A program made the position numbers and the translations under genes. A model generated the notes under the pieces. The model saw nothing but the letters and a program-made list of their open reading frames with translations, was not told the origin of the DNA and made no database searches. Shown here piece after piece: positions 46,386 through 56,649 of a DNA stretch of 64,000 bases. Numbering within the stretch: the first letter of the stretch is position 1; each line of letters opens with the position of its first letter. Source of the DNA: DATAES01 sp963802415 (GTDB lineage: Bacteria > Actinomycetota > Acidimicrobiia > Acidimicrobiales > JACDCH01); contig CAWDIH010000001.1 of NCBI GenBank assembly GCA_963802415.1, positions 2,108,001 to 2,172,000 of the forward strand, read 5' to 3'.

Positions 46386-47014
46386 ACCCCATCTACAACT
46401 ACCTCGTGCCCACGGTCGTCGAGCAGACGAACCGCGGCGAGCGGGCCTACGACCTCTTCTCCCGGCTCCTCAAGGAGCACATCATCTTCATCGGCACGCC
46501 GATCGACGACACGATCGCCAACCTCACGTGCGCGCAGATGATCCACCTCGAATCGGACAACCCAGACCGCGACATCAACATCTACATCAACAGCCCCGGT
46601 GGCGACATCACCGCGCTGTTCGCGATCTACGACACCATGCAGTACGTCAAGCCGGACATCAGCACCATCTGCTTCGGCCAGGCGGCTTCGGCGGCCGCTG
46701 TCCTGCTGGCGGCGGGTACGAAGGGCAAGCGGCTGGCCCTGCCGCACGCTCGGGTCCTGCTCCACCAGCCGTGGGGGAGCGGTGCCGGTCAAGCGGCAGA
46801 CATCGAGATCCAGGCGCGCGAGATCTTGCGGATGCGTGACCTGCTGAACGAGATCTTGGCTCGGCACACCGGCCAGCCGGTCGACAAGATCCACAAGGAC
46901 ACCGACCGGGACTTCGTGATGGAAGCGGCCGAGGCCAGGGAATACGGTCTCATCGACGAAGTGATCACAGCCCGCGACTTGGCGGACAACTCCGGCGCGA
47001 TCAGGGCGAGCTAG
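46382..47014 (+). CDS. clpP: ATP-dependent Clp protease proteolytic subunit
   Basis: 210 residues. The serine-protease triad is Ser103 in GQAASAA, His128 in LLHQPWG and Asp177 in DTDRD. INIYINSPGGDITALFAIYD forms the handle region. It assembles as a tetradecamer with ClpX. Actinomycetes usually carry two clpP genes, but only one is present beside clpX here. The GTG start overlaps the tig stop. Confidence 0.95.
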   Translation: MNPIYNYLVPTVVEQTNRGERAYDLFSRLLKEHIIFIGTPIDDTIANLTCAQMIHLESDNPDRDINIYINSPGGDITALFAIYDTMQYVKPDISTICFGQAASAAAVLLAAGTKGKRLALPHARVLLHQPWGSGAGQAADIEIQAREILRMRDLLNEILARHTGQPVDKIHKDTDRDFVMEAAEAREYGLIDEVITARDLADNSGAIRAS

Positions 47015-47044
47015 GCACCGAAAAGGAAGGATCGGGGGAACATC

Positions 47045-48319
47045 GTGGCCAAGTTCGGCGACGGAGGCGAACTGCTGAAATGCTCGTTCTGCGGCAAGTC
47101 GCAGAAGCAGGTGAAGAAGCTGATCGCCGGCCCCGGGGTCTACATCTGCGACGAGTGCATCGATCTCTGCAACGAGATCATCGAAGAAGAGCTGTCAGAG
47201 ACTACCGAGCTCCGTTTCGACGAGCTGCCCAAGCCGCGTGAGATCTACGACTTCCTGAACGACTACATCATCGGCCAGGACCACGCGAAGAAGATCCTGT
47301 CCGTTGCGGTCTACAACCACTACAAGCGCATCCAGTTCGGGGCGGGAACCGACGCGGATGTCGAGCTCGCGAAGTCCAACATCCTGCTGATCGGCCCCAC
47401 AGGCTGCGGCAAGACGTTGCTGGCGCAGACGCTGGCCCGGATGCTCAACGTGCCGTTCGCGATCGTGGACGCCACCGCGCTCACCGAAGCCGGTTACGTC
47501 GGCGAGGACGTGGAGAACATCCTCCTCAAGCTGATCCAGGCGGCCGACTACGACGTCAAGAAGGCCGAGACCGGGATCATCTACATCGACGAGATCGACA
47601 AGATCGCCCGCAAGTCCGAGAACCCGTCGATCACGCGCGATGTGTCCGGTGAAGGCGTGCAGCAGGCGCTGTTGAAGATCCTCGAAGGCACGACCGCATC
47701 AGTGCCACCACAGGGCGGACGCAAGCATCCGCATCAAGAGTTCATCCAGATCGACACCACCAACATCTTGTTCATCTGTGGCGGCGCGTTCGCCGGCATC
47801 GAGAAGCTCATCGAGAGCCGCATCGGACGCAAGGGCGTCGGCTTCGGTGCCGACATCCGACGCGCCGACGAGAAGGACATCGGCGCCATCCTCGAGAAGG
47901 TGCTTCCGGAGGACCTCCTCAAGTTCGGGCTGATCCCCGAGTTCATCGGGCGGCTTCCGGTGATCGGCGCAGTGTCGAATCTCGATCGGGAGGCACTGAT
48001 CCGCATCCTGGTCGAACCGAAGAACGCGTTGATCAAGCAGTACCGCAAGTTCTTCGAGTTCGAGGACGTCGAGCTCGAGTTCGAGGACGACGCGCTCGAA
48101 GCGATCGCCGATCAGGCGCTGCTCCGCGGTACCGGGGCGCGCGGTCTGCGAGCCATCCTCGAAGAGGTGTTGCTCGAGATCATGTACGACCTGCCGAGCC
48201 GATCCGACATCGGTCGCTGTGTCGTCGACGGCAAGGTCGTGCTCGAGAACGTCAACCCGACGCTCGTGCCGCGCGCCGAGACGCCGCGCCAGACCCGCCC
48301 GCGCCGCGCCGCGTCGTAA
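47045..48319 (+). CDS. clpX: Clp protease ATP-binding subunit ClpX
   Basis: 424 residues. The N-terminal zinc domain uses Cys13, Cys16, Cys35 and Cys38. Walker A is GPTGCGKT (117-124), the pore loop GYVG (150-153) and Walker B IIYIDEID (178-185). A C-terminal sensor/lid domain contains GTGARGLRAILEEVLLEIMY. It unfolds substrates and feeds them to ClpP. It starts at a GTG 30 bases after clpP, behind GGGGGA. Confidence 0.97.
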   Translation: MAKFGDGGELLKCSFCGKSQKQVKKLIAGPGVYICDECIDLCNEIIEEELSETTELRFDELPKPREIYDFLNDYIIGQDHAKKILSVAVYNHYKRIQFGAGTDADVELAKSNILLIGPTGCGKTLLAQTLARMLNVPFAIVDATALTEAGYVGEDVENILLKLIQAADYDVKKAETGIIYIDEIDKIARKSENPSITRDVSGEGVQQALLKILEGTTASVPPQGGRKHPHQEFIQIDTTNILFICGGAFAGIEKLIESRIGRKGVGFGADIRRADEKDIGAILEKVLPEDLLKFGLIPEFIGRLPVIGAVSNLDREALIRILVEPKNALIKQYRKFFEFEDVELEFEDDALEAIADQALLRGTGARGLRAILEEVLLEIMYDLPSRSDIGRCVVDGKVVLENVNPTLVPRAETPRQTRPRRAAS

Positions 48320-48361
48320 CGCCCCGACTCGCGTCCTCCGGACGGGGGTACGGTCGCGGGC

Positions 48362-48703
48362 ATGAAGAAACTGGTGATCGGCGCCCTCCTGGGTGGTGCC
48401 ATAGGTGCCCTTGTCGCGAAGTTGCAGGGCGGCGGCGGCGAGCAGGATTCGTCGCCGATGGTCCCTGCGGTGGCCAGCGGCGCTGCGGTCGGCGCGTTCT
48501 TCGGCCTGGTGCTCGCTCGTCGGGCCCGCAAGACGGCCAAGGCCGCGGCCGTGCCGGTCGCGCTGGCATACGCCAAGAAGATGGGTGACGTCGCCCTCGA
48601 GGCCGCCGAGTCGGCGGTCGAGGCGGCGCGCCCACTCGTCGGGCATGCGGCCGAGGCCGCTCGCCCGATCATCGACGACGCGCTGGACCGCATCGCCGCT
48701 TGA
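48362..48703 (+). CDS. Small membrane protein of unknown function
   Basis: 113 residues. The N-terminus is hydrophobic and glycine-rich (KKLVIGALLGGAIGALVAKL). A second hydrophobic segment follows at about 35-52 (VASGAAVGAFFGLVLARRAR). An Ala-rich, charged amphipathic tail (KKMGDVALEAAESAVEAARP) could form a coiled coil or lie on the membrane. It sits between clpX and folC, with its stop 4 bases before the folC start. No family is recognised. Confidence 0.65.
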   Translation: MKKLVIGALLGGAIGALVAKLQGGGGEQDSSPMVPAVASGAAVGAFFGLVLARRARKTAKAAAVPVALAYAKKMGDVALEAAESAVEAARPLVGHAAEAARPIIDDALDRIAA

Positions 48704-48707
48704 CGCG

Positions 48708-49999
48708 GTGGCGTCGCTCCCCGAAACGCTCGCCTGGCTCGATCAGCACATCAACCTCGAAGCGCGTGCGGGGAGGATCGAAGGCCTCTCGCTCGACCGG
48801 ATGCGCCGGCTCGTCGACGTCCTCGGCGATCCGCAGAAGGCCTATCCCGTCATTCACCTCACCGGCACCAACGGCAAAGGGTCGACGGCCGCCCTCATCA
48901 CCGCGCTGCAGGTCGAGGCGGGGTTGACGGTCGGCACGTACACGAGCCCCCACTTGCAACGGATCAACGAGCGCATCGCACGGAACGGCGAGCCGATCGC
49001 GGACGACGAGTTGGCCGAGGTGCTGTCCGACCTCCGCCAGCTCGAGCCACTCGTGGGCGACACGTGCTCGTACTTCGAGTTGCTCACCGCCGCAGGGCTG
49101 CGTTGGTTCGCCGATGTCGCGGTGGATGTGGCCGTCGTCGAGGTGGGGCTCCTCGGTCGGTACGACGCCACGAACGTCTGCGACGCGACGGTTGCCGTAG
49201 TGACGAACGTCGGGCAGGACCACACCGACCTCACGGGTGACTGGCGCGCGCGGATCGCGGAGGAGAAGGCGGGCGTCATCAAACCGGGCAGCACACTCGT
49301 GCTCGGCGAGACGGACGACGCGTTGATGCCGATCTTCTATCGTGCCGGCGCCGCGGAGGTCTGGGAGCGCGACCCGTGACTTCGTGTGCGAAGCGAACGA
49401 CCTCGCGGTCGGCGGGCGCCTCCTCGACCTACGGACGCCGTACCACTCGCTGTCCGAGATCTACCTGTCGCTCCACGGCGCGCACCAAGGCGACAACGCC
49501 GCGGGCGCGCTGGCCGCCACGGAGGCCTTCTTCTCCCAGCCACTCGACGAGGACGTCGTCGCGGCAAGCTTTCGGGTCGATCTCGGTTCCCGGACGGTTC
49601 GAAGTCGTCGGACACGAGCCGTTGGTCGTGCTCGACGGTGCTCACAATCCAGAAGCAGCGGCTTCCACCGCCGCCACGTTGCGCGAGGACTTCATGCAGC
49701 AAGGTCGTCGCATCATCGTCGCGGGGATCCTGCAACCTCGTGATCCGGTCGCGATTCTCGAAGCTCTCGAGGTGGACGATTCGACGCTCGTGATCGCGTG
49801 CATGGCCGACTCGCCGCGCGCGATCCCGACCGCGGACGTCGCGTCCGCCGCGTCGTCGCTCGGTGCGGACGCCATCGAGGAGGCCGACATCGGCCGCGCC
49901 GTCGACCGCGCCCGACGCCTCGCCACGCCTGACGACGCGGTTCTCGTCACCGGGTCGCTCTACGTCGTCGGCTCGGCCAGGACGCACCTGGGTGTCTAG
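48708..49999 (+). CDS. folC: Folylpolyglutamate/dihydrofolate synthase, frameshifted
   Basis: About 430 residues across two +1 shifts (49374 and about 49575). It has the Mur-ligase P-loop VIHLTGTNGKGSTAALI, TYTSPHLQRINERI, VDVAVVEVGLLGRYDATN and VGQDHTDLTGDW, and, after the shifts, VVLDGAHNPEAA. It adds glutamates to folate and makes dihydrofolate, and it is normally essential. Both shifts are cured by removing one base from short runs (ccc and ggg), so assembly error is far likelier than loss of function. GTG start. Confidence 0.9.
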
Positions 50000-50053
50000 C
50001 GCACGCGGTTCGTCCCCGCCGTTCGGTAACAGGCGAGAAAATTACCCCAACGG

Positions 50054-50210
50054 GGTCTTCCGTCTACTACCGGTATGGGCATAGGGTATCTCGCAACGGG
50101 ACTGTGGCGGCTGCGCGGATGAATCGTCCCGGGGACATGATGAGTGCGGGACGCCGGCGGTTGTCGGCAGCGGGCGGCTAACGACGCCCCGCCGGTTAGA
50201 GAGGCAAGCG
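50054..50210 (+). promoter_or_regulatory. Conserved leader/promoter element, copy 1
   Basis: This 157-bp stretch before the first DUF11-like gene is shared with the segment before the LARTG-anchored gene (56650-56775), which differs mainly by lacking about 31 internal bases. Shared blocks are GGTCTTCCGTCTACTACCGG, a CGGGAC...GTCCCG hairpin and GGCGGCTAACGACGCCCCGC, then AGAGAGGCAAGCG before ATG. It may be a promoter plus a structured 5' leader. Confidence 0.6.
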
Positions 50211-51839
50211 ATGAAGCGACCCCCCAAGACCATTGGCGCGGTTCTGGCCGCGGCGGAGACGGCACGTTCTCGTTCAGACCGGAAACGAGGACAAACATCG
50301 AGCAGAACTTTCCTACGACGGCGGGGGGCGCTGTCCCTTGCGCTCGTGCTGGCGCTGGTGGCGGGGGCCATCGCGTTCCTGGCCACGGTGGCACAGGCCC
50401 AACAGACGGGGGCCACGGCCACCAAGGACTGTCCCAATGCCCCTGTCAATGACCCGTACACGATCGGTGACACGGTGACCTGCACGGCCACCTTCCGGAA
50501 CGACGCAGGGTTCCCGGGCACGGTGACGTTGCTGACCGAGACGGCCCCGTTTATTGCGGTCGGTTCGCCGGCCAACGGGGCGCCCATCGACGTCGAATGC
50601 ACGCTGCCGGACGGCACAACGGTCATCAACGAAGGTGACACGCTGGCTCCGGGCGTGGTGTGTACGGCGACGTTCGGGGTGACCATCCCCAACGATCCCG
50701 CCCTGTGCAACACGGCGTTCCGGGACCGGGTGGACATCGAGTTGGAGTACCCCCAGTTCACACCGCCACTGACATCGGGGGCGTTCGCCACCCACACGCT
50801 GCTGGTGATCTGCCAGCCGACGATCACGGTGACGAAGGTGGCCGACGAGCTGTCCAAAGTCGGCGATCCCGTCAACTACACCATCGAGGTCTGCAACACC
50901 GGCCTGCTAACGGTGACCAAGCAGTCGGTGATCGACTCGCTGATCGGGAACATCACCGCGTCGTTCGACGCCACGTTGGCCCCGGGGGCGTGCGACTCCG
51001 CGCAGGTGTCACGCACGGTCCAGCCGGGTGACCCCGATCCGTTGGTGAACACGGTCACCGCCACCTACACGGCGGGAATCCAGACGGCCACCGCGATGGC
51101 GAGTGACAGCACCAACCTGTTCCAGCCTGACGTTGACGTGACCAAGACCTGCTCGCCCGACCCGATCCAGGTCGGTCAGGCCGAGACCTGCACCATCGTC
51201 GTGACCAACACCTCTTCGCCTGACTCTCCGAACCTGGAGAACGGCACGATCACGGACACGTTGACGGGCAACCTGCTCGACCCGGCGAACACGGCGGTCG
51301 TCTCCACGACGTGCGCCGCAACGCTGCCCACGGGTGGGTCGTGCACGATCAGCACGACCCGAGTGGTGCTGGCGAGTGACCCCAGCCCGCTCGTCAACAC
51401 GGTCACCGTGCACTACAACCCGGTCGGGTTCCCCAATGACATCACTGCTTCGGCGACGGACAGTGTGATCATCGAGGCGCCCCCCGGCGGTGAGGGTTGC
51501 ACGCCTGGCTTCTGGAAGCAGTCGCAGCACTTCGACTCGTGGGTCGGGTTCTCACCGGACCAGACATTCAACGACGTGTTCGGTGTGAACGTGACGCTCT
51601 CCACTGGGGGCGATGACGCCACGCTGCTGGAGGCGTTGCAATCCGGTGGGGGCGGCATCAATGCGCTGGCCCGGCATGCGGTGGCGGCGCTGTTGAATGC
51701 CTCCAGCCCGGACGTGGACTCGGACTTCACGACTGCTCAGGTCATCGCTCTGGTCCAAGACGCCGTGGCTTCCGGCGACTTCGAGACGGCGAAGAACCTT
51801 CTCGCCGCGTCGAACGAGGCGGGCTGCCCGCTGAGCTAG
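50211..51839 (+). CDS. Secreted DUF11-like repeat protein with CTPGFWK domain
   Basis: 542 residues. An N-terminal signal (about 38-62, LSLALVLALVAGAIAFLATV, AQAQ cleavage). Three beta-sandwich repeats of DUF11 type follow (about 65-205, 205-305 and 305-425), with phrases such as ITVTKVADELSKVGDPVNYT and TCTIVVTNTSS. A distinct C-terminal domain (about 430-542) begins GCTPGFWKQSQHFDSWVGF. There is no LPXTG-type anchor or TM segment at the end. It is probably a surface or sheath component held by partners. The function of the CTPGFWK domain is not known to me. A strong terminator follows. Confidence 0.75.
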   Translation: MKRPPKTIGAVLAAAETARSRSDRKRGQTSSRTFLRRRGALSLALVLALVAGAIAFLATVAQAQQTGATATKDCPNAPVNDPYTIGDTVTCTATFRNDAGFPGTVTLLTETAPFIAVGSPANGAPIDVECTLPDGTTVINEGDTLAPGVVCTATFGVTIPNDPALCNTAFRDRVDIELEYPQFTPPLTSGAFATHTLLVICQPTITVTKVADELSKVGDPVNYTIEVCNTGLLTVTKQSVIDSLIGNITASFDATLAPGACDSAQVSRTVQPGDPDPLVNTVTATYTAGIQTATAMASDSTNLFQPDVDVTKTCSPDPIQVGQAETCTIVVTNTSSPDSPNLENGTITDTLTGNLLDPANTAVVSTTCAATLPTGGSCTISTTRVVLASDPSPLVNTVTVHYNPVGFPNDITASATDSVIIEAPPGGEGCTPGFWKQSQHFDSWVGFSPDQTFNDVFGVNVTLSTGGDDATLLEALQSGGGGINALARHAVAALLNASSPDVDSDFTTAQVIALVQDAVASGDFETAKNLLAASNEAGCPLS

Positions 51840-51859
51840 TGCACTGACCAGTCGAGAAA

Positions 51860-51890
51860 GGCCCCGGGGTTCACGCCCCGGGGCCTTTGT
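51860..51890 (+). terminator. Rho-independent terminator
   Basis: GGCCCCGGGG, a short loop (TTCACG), CCCCGGGGCC and then TTTGT, about 20 bases after the stop codon. An almost identical hairpin follows the paralogue at 55108. Confidence 0.88.
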
Positions 51891-51948
51891 CTTGCAGAGT
51901 GTCGGATAGCTCCTAGGGGCTTGCGAAGCAGGATCGACAATTTGTTGT

Positions 51949-52101
51949 CTATGCCGCTGCTGGGGTGTTGATGGCGAGGTCGGTGAGGAGCTTGTGCCTG
52001 GTGATGCGGAGTTGTTCGTAGTCTCGGTCGAGAGCGCTCCAGGTAGAGGGTTTGCGGCAGAGGCGGGGGCTGCGGATGCCGGCGAGGAACTGAAGATCCA
52101 C
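51949..52101 (-). other. Orphan 50-codon ORF, possible gene remnant
   Basis: A GTG-started frame reads VDLQFLAGIRSPRLCRKPST, then WSALDRDYEQLRITRHKLLT and DLAINTPAAA before a stop. The codon use is plausible (C/G third positions), and the text looks like the tail of a larger protein, perhaps a transposase. There is no homology I can name. It lies in the gap between two duplicated genes, where mobile-element debris would be expected. The rest of the 51891-52203 gap shows nothing else. Confidence 0.3.
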
Positions 52102-52203
52102 GGCGCGGAAAAGCCTTGAGTGCTAGACAGTTCGCCGTCCGACGCTCGTGTGGGCGGGTGCGGCGAAGACGTCCTCGTTGGGCGCGAGATGAGGAGGCGT
52201 ACA

Positions 52204-55089
52204 TGACGAAATCGTTCCCGCCACGGCCGAGGGCGCGTGTCCCTCGTGCTCGTGTTGGTGCTGGTAGTAGCGGCGTTCATCGCCGTCTTGGCCACGGCGG
52301 CACAGGCCCAGGAACAGACCGGGGCCACGGCCACCAAGGACTGTCCGCAAGCCCCTGTCAATGACCCGTACACGATCGGTGACACCGTGACCTGCACGGC
52401 CACCTTCCGGAACGACGGCAGGGTTCCCGGCCACGGTGACGTTGCTGACCGAGACCGCCCCGTTTGTTGTCTGTCGGTTCGCCGGCCAACGGGGCGCCCA
52501 TCGACATCGAGTGCACGCTGCCGGACGGCACGACGGTCATCAACGAAGGGTGACACACTGGCTCCGGGAGTGGTGTGTACGGCGACGTTCGGGGTGACCA
52601 TCCCCAACGATCCCGCCCTGTGCAACACGGTGTTCCGGGACCGGGTGGACATCGAGTTGGAGTACCCCCAGTTCACGCCGCCACTGACGGCGGGGGCGTT
52701 CGCCACCCACACGCTGCTGGTGGTCTGCCGGCCGACGATCACGGTGACGAAGGTGGCCGACGAGCTGTCCAAGGTCGGCGATCCCGTCAACTACACCATC
52801 CAGGTCTGCAACACGGGCCTGATCACGGTGACCAAGCAGTCGGTGATCGACTCGCTGCTCGGTGACATCACCGCGTCGTTCGACGCCACGTTGGCCCCGG
52901 GGGCGTGCGACTCGGCCACGGTGTCACGCACCGTCGCTGCCGGTGACCCGGACCGTTGGTGAACACCGTCACCGCCACCTACACGGCGGGAATCCAGACG
53001 GCCACCGCGATGGCGAGTGCCAGCACCAACCTGTTCCAGCCTGACGTTGACGTGACCAAGAACTGCTCGCCCGACCCGATCCAGGTCGGTCAGGCCGAGA
53101 CCTGCACCATCGTCGTGACCAACACCTCGTCGGCGGACTCTCCGAACCTGGAGAACGGCACGATCACGGACACGCTGACGGGCAACCTGCTCGACCCCGC
53201 CAACACCGCGATCGTCAACAGCGACTGTGCTGCGGTACTGCCCACGGGGGGTTCGTGCACGATCAACACGACCCGAGTAGTGCTGGCGAGTGACCCCAGC
53301 CCGCTCGCGAACACGGTCACCGTGCACTACAACCCGGTCGGGTTCCCCAATGACATCACTGCTTCGGCAACGGACAGTGTGACCATCGAGGCGCCTCCGA
53401 CGATCACGGTGACGAAGACGGCCGACACCGTGTCCAAAGTCGGCGATCCCGTCAACTACACGATCCAGGTCTGCAACACCGGCTTGGTCACGGTGACCAA
53501 GCAGTCGGTGATCGACTCGCTGCTCGGTGACATCACCGCGTCGTTCGACGACACATTGGCTCCGGGGGCGTGCGACTCGGCCACGGTGTCACGCACCGTC
53601 GTGCTCGGTGACCCCGATCCGTTGGTGAACACCGTCACCGCCACCTACACGCGGCGGCAGTCCAGACGGCCACCGCGATGGCGAGTGCCAGCACCAACCT
53701 GTTCCAGCCTGACGTTGACGTGACCAAGAACTGCTCGCCCGACCCGATCCAGGTCGGTCAGGCCGAGACCTGCACCATCCTCGTGACCAACACGTCGTCG
53801 CCGGACTCTCCGAACCTGGAGAACGGCACGATCACGGACACGCTGACGGGCAACCTGCTCGACCCCGGCAACACCGCGATCGTCAACAGCGACTGTGCTG
53901 CAGTACTGCCCACGGGGGGTTCGTGCACGATCAACACGACCCGAGTGGTGCTGGCGAGTGACTCCAGCCCGCTCGCGAACACAGTCACCGTGCACTACAA
54001 CCCGGTCGGGTTCCCCAATGACATCACTGCTTCGGCAACGGACAGTGTGGTCATCGAGGCCTCTCCGACGATCACGGTGACGAAGACGGCCGACACGGTG
54101 TCCAAAGTCGGCGATCCCGTCAACTACACCATCGAGGTCTGCAACACGGGCTTGGTCACGGTGACCAAGCAGTCGGTGATCGACTCGCTGCTCGGTGACA
54201 TCTCCGCGTCGTTCGACGACACGTTGGCTCCGGGGGCGTGCGACTCGGCCACGGTGTCACGCACCGTCGCTGCTCGGTGACCCCGATCCGTTGGTGAACA
54301 CCGTCACCGCCACCTACACGCGGGAGTCCCGACGGCCACCGCGATGGCGAGTGCCACGCACCGACCTGTTCCAGCCTGACGTTGACGTGACCAAGAACTG
54401 CTCGCCCGACCCGATCCAGGTCGGTCAGGCCGAGACCTGCACCATCGTCGTGACCAACACCTCGTCGGGGGATTCACCCGAACCTGGTGAACGGCACGAT
54501 CACGGACACGTTGACGGGCAACCTGCTCGACCCGGCGAACACCGCGGTCGTCTCCACGACGTGCGCCGCAACGCTGCCCACGGGCGGTTCGTGCACGATC
54601 AGCACGACCCGAGTGGTGCTGGCGAGTGACCCCAGCCCGCTCGTCAACACGGTCACCGTGCACTACAACCCGGTCGGGTTCCCCAATGACATCACTGCTT
54701 CGGCGACGGACAGTGTGATCATCGAGGCGCCCCCCGGCGGTGAGGGTTGCACGCCTGGCTTCTGGAAGCAGTCGCAGCACTTCGACTCGTGGGTCGGGTT
54801 CCTGACCACGCAGACGTTCAACGACGTGTTCGGTGTGAACGTGACGCTCTCCACTGGGGGCGATGACGCCACGCTGCTGGAGGCGTTGCAATCCGGTGGG
54901 GGCGGCATCAATGCGCTGGCCCGGCACGCAGTGGCGGCGTTGTTGAATGCCTCCAGCCCGGACGTGGACTCGGACTTCACGACTGCTCAGGTCATCGCTC
55001 TGGTCCAAGACGCCGTGGCTTCCGGCGACTTCGAGACGGCGAAGAACCTTCTCGCCGCGTCGAACGAGGCGGGCTGCCCGCTGAGCTAG
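52204..55089 (+). pseudogene. Longer DUF11-like paralogue with CTPGFWK domain, multiply frameshifted
   Basis: The ATG at 52204 follows GATGAGGAGG. Read across frames it encodes a signal peptide (LVLVLVLVVAAFIAVLA), the same N-terminal domain, about five or more DUF11-like repeats and the same C-terminal domain as the gene at 50211, ending at the same sequence. Shifts lie near 52236, 52421, 52468, 52548, 52948, 53655, 54274 and 54479, among others. Most need removal of one base; those at about 52948 and 53655 are -1 or +2. The total length is still a multiple of three. Frame is held for long intervals and the repeats are nearly identical DNA, so poor read correction over repeats is a good explanation; true decay is possible. 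Confidence 0.75.
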
Positions 55090-55107
55090 TGCACTGACCA
55101 GTCGAGA

Positions 55108-55138
55108 GGCCCCGGGGTTCGCGCCCCGGGGCCTTTCT
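55108..55138 (+). terminator. Rho-independent terminator, duplicated
   Basis: GGCCCCGGGG, loop TTCGCG, CCCCGGGGCC, then TTTCT. Same stem as the one at 51860, and the same 20-base preceding sequence, so the duplication includes the terminator. Confidence 0.88.
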
Positions 55139-55742
55139 CTTTCGTAGCCGATGGTGGATCCTGACGCTGCCAGGCGGGACGACCCGAGGCGGAGAACACG
55201 CGCTCTGGAAGAAGACTTCCTCGGCGGCTCCGTTGACCAGCGCGACGGCCACGACCATCGCTATGGAGCCGGCATCGGCTCGTTCCAGAACGCTGTCGAG
55301 CGCGCCGACAACCACGGCAGCCGCCTGGCGATGAGACTCGCGGAGAGGAAGCCGGCGAAGGCGGCGACTCCAACCAGCGCTGGAGCCAGCAGTTGACGGC
55401 GCTTGTCGGTCCGCCCGCATCGTCGTCCGAGGTGTAGCGGCCCCGTCGCCAGGCTGCCGGCGAGCCACGTGGCGGCCACGAGCAGGGCGAGGGCATCGAG
55501 GCCATCGAACCGTGCGGCGAAGCCAGGGTGCCGGCGAGCAGGGCGGCGCCGACCATGAGCGCGGCCGCCACCACTAGCCGGCGACGTCGCTCCAGCGGCT
55601 CCTCGCAACGTCGACCTGGCCGTGCGGACGCCCGAAGGCTGGCGCATCCGCCGCCGCCGAGCGACGCCTCAACGGCGGCGCTCGGAGCGGCGGAATCCAT
55701 CGGGGCACTGGGGGAGCGTTCCACACCCAGACCATCGCCCAT
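55135..55742 (-). pseudogene. CPBP-family membrane protease remnant
   Basis: Read right to left across at least two frameshifts. Membrane-type segments appear (LVVAAALMVGAALLAGTLA, ALALLVAATWLAGSLATG, ALVGVAAFAGFLSASLIARR), then MVVAVALVNGAAEEVFF. The last holds the EExxF motif 1 of CPBP (Abi) intramembrane proteases. The frame then ends within about 30 codons in the terminator of the duplicated gene, so motifs 2 and 3 are absent. This is best explained as a gene truncated by the duplication of the DUF11-like gene. Confidence 0.6.
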
Positions 55743-55827
55743 CGCCTACCGTCGAATCAGGGTCGGCCTGATCCCATCCGTCCGGACGGCGGAAAGATCA
55801 CTCGCCCGGTTTCGTCTCGAAGGCGGC

Positions 55828-56649
55828 TCATTCGCCGATCCCCAGCCTGGCCCGCCGGCGGCGCAGCTTGCCACCGGCCAGTAACGCAATGCACCCGGCG
55901 AACACGGCGGCGATGCCGGCCACGGCGGCCATGTTCAGGGCGGCGCCTGTCCTTGCGAGCGGTGGGCGGGAGCTCGGCGGGGGGGTGGGGCCACCCGGGA
56001 CCGTGGTCGTGGTCGTGGTCGTGCTGCTGTCAGGCGGCCCGCAGACGACCAGCAGCGTGTGGGTGGCGAACGCCCCCGCTGTCAACGGCGGTGTGAACTG
56101 GGGGTACTCCAACCCGATGTCCCCCCGGTCCCGGAACGCCGTGTTGCACAGGGCGGGATCGTCGGGGATGGTCACCCCGAACGTCGCTGTACACACCTCA
56201 TCCGGAGCCAGTGTGTCACCCTCGTTGATGACCGTCGTGCCGTCGGGCAGCGTGCATTCGATGTCGATGGGCGCCCCGTTGGCCGGCGAACCGGCAACAA
56301 CAAACGGGGCGGTCTCGGTCAGCAACGTCACCGTGGCCGGGAAAAAACCGTCGTTCGTGAAGGTGGCCGTGCAGGTCACGGTGTCACCGATGGTGTACGG
56401 GTCATTGAGCGGGGCATTGGGACAGTCCTTGGTGGCCGTGGCCCCGGTCGGCTCCTGGGCCTGCGCCGCCGTGGCCAGGACGGCGGTGAACGCCCCCGCC
56501 ACCAGCACCAGCACGAGCGCAATGGACATTGCCCTCGGCCGTCGTTGGAAAGTTGTCGTCGATGTTTGTCCTCGTTTCCGGTCTGAACGAGAACGTGCCG
56601 TCCCCGCCGCGGCCAGAACCGCGCCAAGGGTCTTGGGGGGTCGCTTCAT
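55828..56649 (-). CDS. LARTG-anchored surface protein with a DUF11-like domain
   Basis: 273 residues. The first 200 closely match the N-terminus of the genes at 50211 and 52204 (signal peptide, AQAQ cleavage, then ATKDCPNAPLNDPYTIGDTV). A Thr/Pro linker leads to a cell-wall sorting signal: LARTG, a hydrophobic stretch (MAAVAGIAAVFAGCIALLAG) and a basic tail (RRRR). LAxTG is the motif used by class E sortases of actinomycetes. It should be covalently linked to the wall. No sortase gene is in this window. It shares the leader element with the gene at 50211. Confidence 0.8.
   Translation of the reverse strand: MKRPPKTLGAVLAAAGTARSRSDRKRGQTSTTTFQRRPRAMSIALVLVLVAGAFTAVLATAAQAQEPTGATATKDCPNAPLNDPYTIGDTVTCTATFTNDGFFPATVTLLTETAPFVVAGSPANGAPIDIECTLPDGTTVINEGDTLAPDEVCTATFGVTIPDDPALCNTAFRDRGDIGLEYPQFTPPLTAGAFATHTLLVVCGPPDSSTTTTTTTVPGGPTPPPSSRPPLARTGAALNMAAVAGIAAVFAGCIALLAGGKLRRRRARLGIGE

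Noticed and set aside
50054..50210. c-di-GMP (GEMM) or ydaO-type riboswitch in the conserved leader
   Set aside because: Some GGG and GGGAC fragments look similar, but the conserved tetraloop, GGGCAAACC-like core and spacing are not present. I left it as an unassigned leader.
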